From assembly GCA_012513005.1 (NCBI GenBank), contig JAAZCZ010000084.1:1-12932 (forward strand): a stretch of DNA of 12,932 nucleotides. The letters run 5' to 3'. This DNA is from Oscillospiraceae bacterium. Lineage in GTDB: Bacteria; Bacillota; Clostridia; Oscillospirales; Oscillospiraceae. The stretch's first letter is position 1. Each line of letters begins with the position of its first letter. The position numbers and the translations under genes were made by a program. Shown here one piece after another: positions 7,374-12,932 of this stretch. The notes beneath the pieces were generated by a model. The model saw nothing but the letters and a program-made list of their open reading frames with translations, searched no databases and had not been told where the DNA came from.

Positions 7374-8216
7374 TTACTCCACCACTTTAAAATCTTTTAT
7401 GATATACACCTGTACAAGCGCGGAAAACACGCATTCGGGTTTTATTACGCCGTATTCAATCTGGCCTGACGCTTCGCTTTTTATTGTGCTGACTTTTCCT
7501 ATGTTGAGACCCTGCGGGATTAATCCTCCCTTGCCTGAGGTTAGTATTGAGTCGTCCTTGAACATCTGTGCGCCCTCAGCTAAGTATGTGAGCTTAACTT
7601 CGCCGGCTTTCATCAGCCCATAGTCTCCTACTGCCATTCCGGCTGTTCCGTCTGCACCTACAAGGACACCGACACTGATGCCGACATCTATTATTGTTCT
7701 GATTGTCGCCCAGTTGTCGCCTACCTCGTGTACCACTCCGACAAATGCCCCGTATTCTGTTATTACGGCACTGCCGGCCTTGATTCCCTGGTTTGTGCCC
7801 TTACTTATTGTGAATGAGGATTCCCAGTTAGATGAGTTCCATGAAACTATTTTTGCAGCCTCAAAGACATAGTCTGTGTGCTTCTCTGCAAATTTGAGCA
7901 GCTCACGCAGGCGCTTATTCTCCTCGTTTGCGTCCGCTGCTGCTCTCACTTGGCTCTGGGCGTCTGCAAGCTGGATTCTAAGTGCATCGTTTTCTGCTTT
8001 TAGGCTGTCGTATTTATAGAGGTAGCCGTAGACCCCGTCAAAAAGCTCTGAGATTGACGAGGCTGCCCTTTGAACCGGGGTTCTTGCAGAGCCTACCAGA
8101 TTTGTGAGAAAGCCTGCCTTGCCGTCTTTGCTCCCTGTTGAGATTAAGACAAGCAAAATAGCTGCCAACACAATTATTCCGAGTTTTACGCCGTGGTCTT
8201 TTATGTATTTTTTCAA
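7374..8216 (-). CDS. mreC: rod shape-determining protein MreC
   Basis: 280 residues, normal for the family. MreC is a bitopic membrane protein whose outer domain scaffolds and activates PBP2 in lateral wall growth. Seen: a short basic N-terminus, one membrane helix (about 10-26), a coiled-coil stretch (about 66-112, with SLKAENDALRIQLADAQ and EENKRLRELL) and a C-terminal beta-rich domain with WNSSNWESSFTISKGTNQGI and GLIPQGLNIGKV. The start is TTG, overlapping the maf stop as TTGA (8216-8213); no in-frame ATG lies near, and starting later would cut into the membrane helix. Only a poor ribosome site (GGGTG, about 10 nt upstream) is visible, so expression likely depends on translation of maf. 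mreB, usually next to mreC, is absent here. Confidence 0.95.
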   Translation of the reverse strand: MKKYIKDHGVKLGIIVLAAILLVLISTGSKDGKAGFLTNLVGSARTPVQRAASSISELFDGVYGYLYKYDSLKAENDALRIQLADAQSQVRAAADANEENKRLRELLKFAEKHTDYVFEAAKIVSWNSSNWESSFTISKGTNQGIKAGSAVITEYGAFVGVVHEVGDNWATIRTIIDVGISVGVLVGADGTAGMAVGDYGLMKAGEVKLTYLAEGAQMFKDDSILTSGKGGLIPQGLNIGKVSTIKSEASGQIEYGVIKPECVFSALVQVYIIKDFKVVE

Positions 8217-8785
8217 ATTAGTTTCACACCCATCATACTAAGAACTTTTCCGAGCAGGCAAAGCGGCAGACCCATTACATTGAAAAAATCTCCGTTTATT
8301 CCCTCCACGAATAAAGAGGCAATTCCCTGTGCTCCGTAGGCACCTGCCTTGTCCATCGGTTCTCCTGTTTTTATGTAAGCTGTAATTTCCTCTTCGCTCA
8401 GCTTTTTAAATCTCACCTTTGTCATTTCGGCATCGGATATGTTAAGGTCGTTTGTGATTACGCTTATACCTGTCCAGACCTCGTGTTCTCTGCCGGATAG
8501 TCGCCTGAGCATAGAAGCTGCGTCATTTTCATCCTGCGGTTTTCCCAATATTTCGCCGTCAAGATAGACTATTGTGTCGGCTCCGATGACTATGTCGTCT
8601 TTTGCTCTTTGCTCATAGATTTCAGCTGCCTTTGCATTAGAAAGAGATAAAACTGTATCCCTCGGAGATTTATTATTATCCTTTGCCTCCTCGCCCTTTG
8701 CGGGTATTATGAGAAGCTCGGGAATATTCAGCATTTTCATAAGCTCTGCGCGCCTGGGAGAGCCTGATGCGAGTACTATGTTCAT
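8213..8785 (-). CDS. maf: Maf family nucleoside triphosphate pyrophosphatase
   Basis: 190 residues, typical. Maf proteins hydrolyse non-canonical or selected nucleoside triphosphates (often dTTP, UTP or modified pyrimidines) to the monophosphate and pyrophosphate, and have been linked to septum or shape control. Seen: N-terminal LASGSPRRAELM (5-16), the metal/catalytic GADTIV (68-73), LGKPQD (80-85), LRRLSGREHEVWTG (93-106) and DKAGAYGAQG (145-154), all in the expected order. The start is 4 nt after the U32 stop, with AGGGG somewhat far upstream (about 12-15 nt). It is followed by mreC with overlap; maf next to mreBCD is a classic arrangement in Firmicutes. Exact substrate preference cannot be read from the sequence. 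Confidence 0.96.
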   Translation of the reverse strand: MNIVLASGSPRRAELMKMLNIPELLIIPAKGEEAKDNNKSPRDTVLSLSNAKAAEIYEQRAKDDIVIGADTIVYLDGEILGKPQDENDAASMLRRLSGREHEVWTGISVITNDLNISDAEMTKVRFKKLSEEEITAYIKTGEPMDKAGAYGAQGIASLFVEGINGDFFNVMGLPLCLLGKVLSMMGVKLI

Positions 8786-8789
8786 TATA

Positions 8790-10868
8790 CTACTTAACCC
8801 CTCTGTAATACAGACCCCTTGTGAGCCCGTTTGGTCTGTAGCTGCTCATGCCCAAACATGCCTTTGCCGTATCCACACATTCTCTGGGGCTCTCAGTTGT
8901 GAATTTGAGCCTGACTGCCCAAACTCCTGCCGTTGCATAGTCCTCCGGTTTGTCGGCTATAAACAGCTTTTGGCTTGAATGTACCGTGTTGCGACATCCA
9001 AATTCCTTTGTTACCGGGAAAACTCCGCCCCAGTTATCTGAGAGCCTTGCCATTGATGAGCAGGTGCATCTGCCCAAGGCGGGTTTTATCATGCAGTTTT
9101 CTGATGTGAGTACCGGTAGTCTGCCGTAGACAATGATTTCTGTGTCTACTGTTTTTGAAAGCTCCTTTATTTGGGCTAAGTTAAGCTCAAATGATGCCGT
9201 TGCCGAGAGCATGCCCGCCTTTGCCGCCAGCTCGAGTGCAGAGGAGTTATATAGGTTAAGCCCATAGTCGCCTCGTATGTCCATGTTTGCAAGCTTGGCA
9301 ATTAATACATGCCCAAGGTTTCCGACAAGTGCCTGAGCAACACCGGCTGCTCTTACTTTTTTTAGCTTTGCTGCAATCTGCGGAAGCTCCCTGTCGTGTA
9401 TTATCTGCGGCATAATTACAGCAGGGGTTGCACCTTTTTCTGTGAAGTATTTGAGCCTGTCGGGCTCAGCTTCAATAACATCAACCGGTGCATATATATA
9501 GTCCGGGGAAAGCTCGGCAAGCTCCTGCGTGAGCTGCTCTGCAGCGGAAACTTCGAAGATAACTACTATCTGCCCCTGAAGCTTTCTTGATATAGGAAAG
9601 CCCTGCATTTTTTCGGCAGTTATTTTAGGGGGTGTTCCCCTTTTCTCTGTTAGCTCTCTTATTACAGCTCTGCGAGCCTCCGAAAGCGTATTCTCCGGAA
9701 GTGTCAGACCCTTTTCGATATGTGTGTTAACTGCTTCAACAGAATATGGTGTGCTGCCTGTTTTGCGGATTTCTTCCTCTGCTATCCGAGAGTTTATTTC
9801 ATTGCCCCCGGCGGCTCTCAGCGGATTTGGTCCTATGTGAATGGCCTTATTGCCGTCTGAGTCTGTAACTGCTAATTTAAACGCTGCGCCTTCCTGAATA
9901 ACGCAGTAGAAAGTTATCGAAACACGCCTGCGCTCACGGTCCTCGTAGCCTTTTCTGATTGAGGAAAGCAGTGCTGTGCTTGCCCTGTCTTCCGGCTTGT
10001 TGCCACCCATAAGTTCTGCTCCTCTTTTGCCTGTATAGTAGGCATCAGAAAAGTCTCTGTCTGAAAAGGCAAGTAAAACATCGTCTATTTCACCCTGTGC
10101 CGGTGCCTGCTCTATGTCTATGCTTCTTCTGCATATAGAGGTTACGAGCGCAGCTTTTTCCGGAGATACTACATTAGCTCCGATTGATATGCAGGCAATG
10201 CCGTCTTTTTTAAGATCGGGAATGTACTTAAAGAGCATGGCGTCGTTATATCGCATCGGGTGGTTTTCCATCCTGCCACCCATGCTGTATTCCTCACGGC
10301 AGGCTCTTGCGCAGCCGCCTCTGTTGCAGCTGTCTTTTAGCGCCAGTGCCTGCAGATAGCAGGTTCCGGCACGGGCTGCGCAGATTTCGCCAAATACTGT
10401 TACTGCAAGCTCAACATCTGTTTTTTTAGCAAGCTCTGATATTTCAAAGGCACTCATTTCTCTTGGCAAAAACACCCTTGAAACTCCAAGCTGTCTAAGG
10501 GCTTCAATTCCGGACAGACCGTGTATTCCAAGTCTTTCTCCGGCAAATATTTTGATTTCGGGCAGCATGCCCCTGAGCATCGGAATTATCCCCAAATCCT
10601 GAACAATAACAGCCGAAACTCCAAGCTCGGCGCTGTGCTTAGCAAGAGAGCAAACCGAGGGCATTTCGCCGTCACTAACTAAAGTGTCAAGCTCAATGTA
10701 CACCTTGCAGCCGCGCACACGGCAGTAACGCACTGCCTTTTGATATTCCGATTCTGAGAATCCGGCTGAGGCTAATCCGCCGAATCTTATATATATTGCA
10801 TCTGCGCCGCTTTGAACTGCGGCTATCACTGCCTCCGGATTTGCAGCCGGAGTTAGTAACTCTATCAT
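8790..10868 (-). CDS. peptidase U32 family protein, long form, RlhA/TrhP-like
   Basis: 692 residues from the chosen start. U32 proteins were named as collagenase-like peptidases, but E. coli RlhA and TrhP are needed for hydroxylation of 23S rRNA C2501 and tRNA U34, so an RNA-modification role is the better guess. Seen: an N-terminal TIM-barrel-like part starting MIELLTPAANPEAVIAAVQSG, the U32 cysteine cluster FGEIC-7-C...NRGGCARAC (Cys163, Cys170, Cys186, Cys190; the extra Cys181 is nearby), then the long-form middle region (DUF3656-like, about 290-400) and a second barrel-like part with IVYGRLPVL, GRCTC and FGCRNTVHS. The cysteines may hold an iron-sulfur cluster. The frame extends upstream to 10910, but the ATG at 10868 has GGGGGT just before it and matches the usual start. 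It is the first gene of the minus-strand operon. The exact RNA target is unknown. Confidence 0.92.
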   Translation of the reverse strand: MIELLTPAANPEAVIAAVQSGADAIYIRFGGLASAGFSESEYQKAVRYCRVRGCKVYIELDTLVSDGEMPSVCSLAKHSAELGVSAVIVQDLGIIPMLRGMLPEIKIFAGERLGIHGLSGIEALRQLGVSRVFLPREMSAFEISELAKKTDVELAVTVFGEICAARAGTCYLQALALKDSCNRGGCARACREEYSMGGRMENHPMRYNDAMLFKYIPDLKKDGIACISIGANVVSPEKAALVTSICRRSIDIEQAPAQGEIDDVLLAFSDRDFSDAYYTGKRGAELMGGNKPEDRASTALLSSIRKGYEDRERRRVSITFYCVIQEGAAFKLAVTDSDGNKAIHIGPNPLRAAGGNEINSRIAEEEIRKTGSTPYSVEAVNTHIEKGLTLPENTLSEARRAVIRELTEKRGTPPKITAEKMQGFPISRKLQGQIVVIFEVSAAEQLTQELAELSPDYIYAPVDVIEAEPDRLKYFTEKGATPAVIMPQIIHDRELPQIAAKLKKVRAAGVAQALVGNLGHVLIAKLANMDIRGDYGLNLYNSSALELAAKAGMLSATASFELNLAQIKELSKTVDTEIIVYGRLPVLTSENCMIKPALGRCTCSSMARLSDNWGGVFPVTKEFGCRNTVHSSQKLFIADKPEDYATAGVWAVRLKFTTESPRECVDTAKACLGMSSYRPNGLTRGLYYRGVK

Positions 10869-10872
10869 TTTT

Positions 10873-10878
10873 ACCCCC
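10873..10878 (-). promoter_or_regulatory. ribosome binding site that fixes the U32 gene start
   Basis: The minus strand reads GGGGGT, AAAA, then the ATG at 10868. Spacing is short but workable. The upstream ATG at 10910 has no such site and would lie within the left arm of an inverted repeat. Confidence 0.7.
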
Positions 10879-10898
10879 AACAAGTGAGAAAAAGCATA

Positions 10899-10945
10899 AA
10901 TATGGCACAATACCTTTTCATGATATCAAAGCATTGTACCATATT
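10899..10945. repeat. imperfect inverted repeat in the divergent promoter region
   Basis: The left arm AATATGGCACAATAC (10899-10913) faces the right arm GCATTGTACCATATT (10931-10945). Thirteen of 15 positions pair as DNA. In minus-strand RNA the two odd positions become G-U pairs, and three further pairs (one G-U) extend the stem to 18 bp around an 11-nt loop. The right arm contains the -10 element of the best leftward promoter. It could therefore be an operator at DNA level, or a leader hairpin if transcription of the U32 gene starts further upstream. The spacer contains the 8-bp palindrome TGATATCA (10921-10928). Confidence 0.6.
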
Positions 10946-10962
10946 AGGGCCACTTGCTTCAA
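10933..10962 (-). promoter_or_regulatory. sigma-A type promoter for the U32-maf-mreCD operon
   Basis: Minus strand: -35 TTGAAG (10962-10957), an 18-nt spacer, then -10 TACAAT (10938-10933) preceded by TG one base away (extended -10, TGG-TACAAT). Predicted start is near 10926, giving a leader of about 58 nt before the U32 start. A second weaker candidate lies upstream: TTTACA (11000-10995), 16 nt, TATCAT (10978-10973). Confidence 0.6.
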
Positions 10963-10964
10963 GT
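10952..10964. promoter_or_regulatory. 13-bp dyad over both -35 elements (possible operator)
   Basis: ACTTG-CTT-CAAGT is a perfect 5-bp inverted repeat with a 3-bp centre. It covers the overlapping -35 hexamers of both divergent promoters. Part of the symmetry follows from two TTG-containing -35 boxes facing apart, so it may be a by-product rather than a protein-binding site. Confidence 0.35.
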
Positions 10965-10982
10965 TAAAAATAATGATATAGT
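10954..10982 (+). promoter_or_regulatory. sigma-A type promoter for dnaD-dnaC
   Basis: Plus strand: -35 TTGCTT (10954-10959), a 17-nt spacer, then -10 TATAGT (10977-10982) with an extended -10 TG (TGA-TATAGT). Predicted start is near 10989, leaving a leader of about 25 nt. The -35 overlaps the -35 of the leftward promoter, so polymerase probably cannot occupy both at once. Confidence 0.6.
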
Positions 10983-11013
10983 GTATTACCAAATTGTAAA
11001 TTAGGATGGTTAT

Positions 11014-11934
11014 ATGGACCTAAATAAGTACAGCCTCAGCCATTCTTCTCTCAGCATTCCGACGCAGGATGCGAATAAGCTTCTTGATGCCGCAGACAGC
11101 AATGCAGCCCTGCTGTATCTTTGGCTGCTTGACGGAAGAGCGTTTGATGGCTTTGGCAAGGCTGCCGGTCTCTCGAAGGCACAGGTTATTGCTTCTGCCG
11201 AAAAATTAAAAGAGCTCGGTCTTCTTGCCGAGAAAGAAACTCCTCTGCCTGCCCCGGATAATGAAATGCCGGAATTTACGGCCGAGGAGATTTCGGAGCG
11301 TGCTTCTTCTGATCTAAAATTCTCCGCTGTTTTAGCAGAGGCGGAAAGACTATTGGGTCATGTGCTCTCAGGTGCTGATATGCGCATACTATTCGGTATC
11401 TATTCCCACTTGGGTCTGCCTGCCGATGTGCTTTTTGAGCTTATGAATTATTGTGTCGAGGAGCATAAAAAAAAGTTTGGTCCCGGAAGAACCCCTTCCG
11501 TCAAGCGCTTCGAGAAGGAAGCCTATCACTGGGCAAGCCGGGAAATTTTGACTCTATCACTTGCCGATGAGTATTTGCGCATGCAAAAGAAGATGTCTGA
11601 TACGGCTGAGAAGCTAAAAATCAGCTTTGGTATTAAGAGCCGTGACCTTACTGCAACTGAGAGAAAGTATATTGAGTCATGGCTTCAGATGGGCTTTGGC
11701 AGAGAGGCTATTGAAATTGCTTATGACAGGACTGTCACTAATTTAGGCTCATTAAAGTGGCCGTATATGAATAAGATACTGCTAAGCTGGGATAAAAAGG
11801 GTCTGCACAGTCCGAAGGAAATAAACGAGGGCGACAGCGTTTCTAAACCCGCTGTAAAAACGCAGGATAAGAAAAGCAGCAGTCGTGACGACTATGAGCA
11901 GATAAAAAAAGCGCTTAACAAGGTAAAAAAATAA
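11014..11934 (+). CDS. dnaD: DnaD domain protein (replication initiation)
   Basis: 306 residues. DnaD-type proteins bind and remodel DNA at the origin or at restart sites and help load the replicative helicase. Seen: an N-terminal winged-helix-like region (about 25-75, including GFGKAAGLSKAQVIASAEKLKELGLL), a first DnaD_B/DDBH2-like helical domain (about 105-190, GADMRILFGIYSHLGLPADVL, with YHW near 171), a second one (about 203-268) carrying the YxxxIxxxW signature (Tyr251, Ile255, Trp259), and a charged, Lys-rich tail. The ATG at 11014 has AGGATGG 7 nt upstream. The dnaC-like gene follows 18 nt after the stop, the usual clostridial pairing, so the two probably act together at helicase loading. 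The tandem DnaD_B layout resembles phage and clostridial relatives as well as DnaB/DnaD, so the symbol is a family label. Confidence 0.92.
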   Translation: MDLNKYSLSHSSLSIPTQDANKLLDAADSNAALLYLWLLDGRAFDGFGKAAGLSKAQVIASAEKLKELGLLAEKETPLPAPDNEMPEFTAEEISERASSDLKFSAVLAEAERLLGHVLSGADMRILFGIYSHLGLPADVLFELMNYCVEEHKKKFGPGRTPSVKRFEKEAYHWASREILTLSLADEYLRMQKKMSDTAEKLKISFGIKSRDLTATERKYIESWLQMGFGREAIEIAYDRTVTNLGSLKWPYMNKILLSWDKKGLHSPKEINEGDSVSKPAVKTQDKKSSSRDDYEQIKKALNKVKK

Positions 11935-11952
11935 AACTAATCGGTGATGATT

Positions 11953-12932
11953 ATGCAGGGTAACGGGCGCCTTTTGGCTCTGGCACGCAAGAATCTCGAA
12001 GAAATAAGAGAAAAGAATTCCGCAGTGCAGGAGCGCAGGCTAAGAGAAATTTACCTCAAAATACCAAGAATAAAGAATATTGATGAGCAGATGAGCGAGC
12101 AAATGCGCGAGCTTTTCGGGCTTGTTTTAAAACGCGACGATAAGATCGCTGAAAAAATCGCCCAAATTGAGGCTGCCAACTTGCTTCTTCAGGCAGAGCG
12201 CGGAAGACTGCTCAGGGAAGCCGGATATTCGTCCGATTATACTGACGAAATATACAGCTGCTCAAAATGCAAGGATAGCGGAATGTGCGGCACCGAGCTG
12301 TGTGAGTGCTTAATTAAACTGCGCAATAACGAGATTACAAAGGAGCTTGGAACTCTAATCCGTAGCGGGGATGAGTCTTTTGACAATTTTGATTTAAGCT
12401 ACTATAACGGAAATTCAGATGACGACAGTCTATTAAGTGACAGAGACCATATGTCGCTTGTTTTGGAGACCTGCCGTGAATACGCTATGGGTTTTGGCAA
12501 GGGTTCTGCTAATCTGATTTTTATGGGCGACACGGGGCTCGGAAAAACATTCCTCTCTGCATGCATCGCAAGAGATGTTGCAAAAACGGGCTTTTCTGTT
12601 GCCTATGACTCTGTTCAAACCGCTTTAAACTCATTTGAAACAAAGCGATTTGCAAGAGACCCGGCTGAGGCTTCTGAGGCTGAAATGAAGGTTTCGTCTT
12701 ATCTTGACTGTGATTTGCTTATTTTAGACGATTTAGGCACAGAAATGATTACATCCTTTTCTATTGCCGCTCTTTATCAGATTATAAACACCCGACTGAT
12801 TGGCGAAAAGCCGACAATAATCAGTACAAATTACAGCTTTTCGGAGCTTGAAGCTAAATATAATCCTCAGATACTCTCGAGAATTGAGGGCGAGTATTTG
12901 AGCCTGCCGTTTCGAGGGCAGGATATAAGAAA
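11953..12932 (+). CDS. dnaC: DnaC/DnaI-like helicase loader AAA+ ATPase, C-terminus cut by window edge
   Basis: The first 326 codons are present, open to the right edge; relatives are about 330 residues, so little should be missing. It loads the replicative helicase onto single-stranded DNA, using ATP. Seen: an N-terminal coiled-coil-rich, highly charged part (1-95), a zinc-binding knuckle YSCSKCKDSG...CEC (Cys103, Cys106, Cys117, Cys119), then the AAA+ core with Walker A GDTGLGKT (Lys198), Walker B LLILDDLG (Asp259, Asp260), sensor-1 STN (Asn293) and an arginine-finger-like SRIEGEY. The ATG at 11953 is preferred because GGTGAT lies 6 nt upstream; ATG 11947 and GTG 11944 in the same frame are alternatives, and an in-frame TAA at 11938 bounds the frame. 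IstB from insertion sequences shares the ATPase fold, but no transposase is present and the zinc knuckle plus dnaD neighbour favour DnaC/DnaI. Confidence 0.92.
   Translation, partial: MQGNGRLLALARKNLEEIREKNSAVQERRLREIYLKIPRIKNIDEQMSEQMRELFGLVLKRDDKIAEKIAQIEAANLLLQAERGRLLREAGYSSDYTDEIYSCSKCKDSGMCGTELCECLIKLRNNEITKELGTLIRSGDESFDNFDLSYYNGNSDDDSLLSDRDHMSLVLETCREYAMGFGKGSANLIFMGDTGLGKTFLSACIARDVAKTGFSVAYDSVQTALNSFETKRFARDPAEASEAEMKVSSYLDCDLLILDDLGTEMITSFSIAALYQIINTRLIGEKPTIISTNYSFSELEAKYNPQILSRIEGEYLSLPFRGQDIR

Noticed and set aside
10869..10910. Longer U32 reading frame from an ATG at 10910.
   Set aside because: No Shine-Dalgarno sequence, overlaps the inverted repeat, and the family normally begins at or near MIELLTPAAN.
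11953..12932. IstB transposition helper protein of an IS21-type element.
   Set aside because: No istA, terminal repeats or target duplication nearby; the N-terminal coiled coil, zinc knuckle and dnaD neighbour fit a helicase loader.
1..12932. CRISPR array, tRNA or rRNA gene, prophage or insertion sequence.
   Set aside because: No regularly spaced repeats, no cloverleaf-like or rRNA-like sequence in the short gaps, and no transposase, integrase or phage structural gene; nearly all bases are coding.

Overview
The window looks like a chromosomal segment of a low-GC Gram-positive anaerobe, most likely a clostridial relative of the Oscillospiraceae/Ruminococcaceae. Pointers to this are the DnaD plus DnaC-type helicase-loading pair, strong AGGAGG-like ribosome binding sites, the long peptidase-U32 type protein, and the order maf, mreC, mreD, penicillin-binding protein 2, mgsA-like, hisS, aspS. 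The AspRS also carries motifs I associate with that group. I see no mobile element, rRNA, tRNA or CRISPR array, and no gene-free stretch of 300 bases or more.

Layout. From position 10868 down to the left edge, one tightly packed minus-strand gene string runs: U32 protein (RlhA/TrhP-like), maf, mreC, mreD, PBP2, a methylglyoxal-synthase-like protein, hisS, aspS and a truncated comM/yifB ATPase. Junctions are 1-nt TAATG overlaps (mreD/PBP2, hisS/aspS), a 4-nt TTGA overlap (maf/mreC) or gaps of 2 to 75 nt. A hairpin followed by a T-rich tail in the mgsA-like/hisS gap may partly separate the cell-wall half from the tRNA-charging half. On the plus strand, dnaD (11014-11934) and a right-truncated dnaC-like loader (from 11953) form a second operon.

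The 145-bp divergent region 10869-11013 is the main control region. It holds two back-to-back sigma-A type promoters whose -35 elements overlap around a 13-bp dyad. A larger imperfect inverted repeat covers the -10 element of the leftward promoter.

Functionally, the left operon combines an RNA-modification-type U32 protein, house-cleaning nucleotide hydrolysis (Maf), lateral-wall elongation (MreC, MreD, PBP2), aminoacyl-tRNA synthesis (His, Asp) and a ComM-like ATPase. The right operon serves replication initiation and helicase loading.

Most of the window is ordinary core genome. The best oddity is the methylglyoxal-synthase-like gene: it sits in a usual clostridial mgsA position and keeps the fold signatures, but lacks the catalytic Asp and several phosphate-binding residues. 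The wall cluster also lacks mreB, rodA and minCDE. I found no convincing wholly new system.
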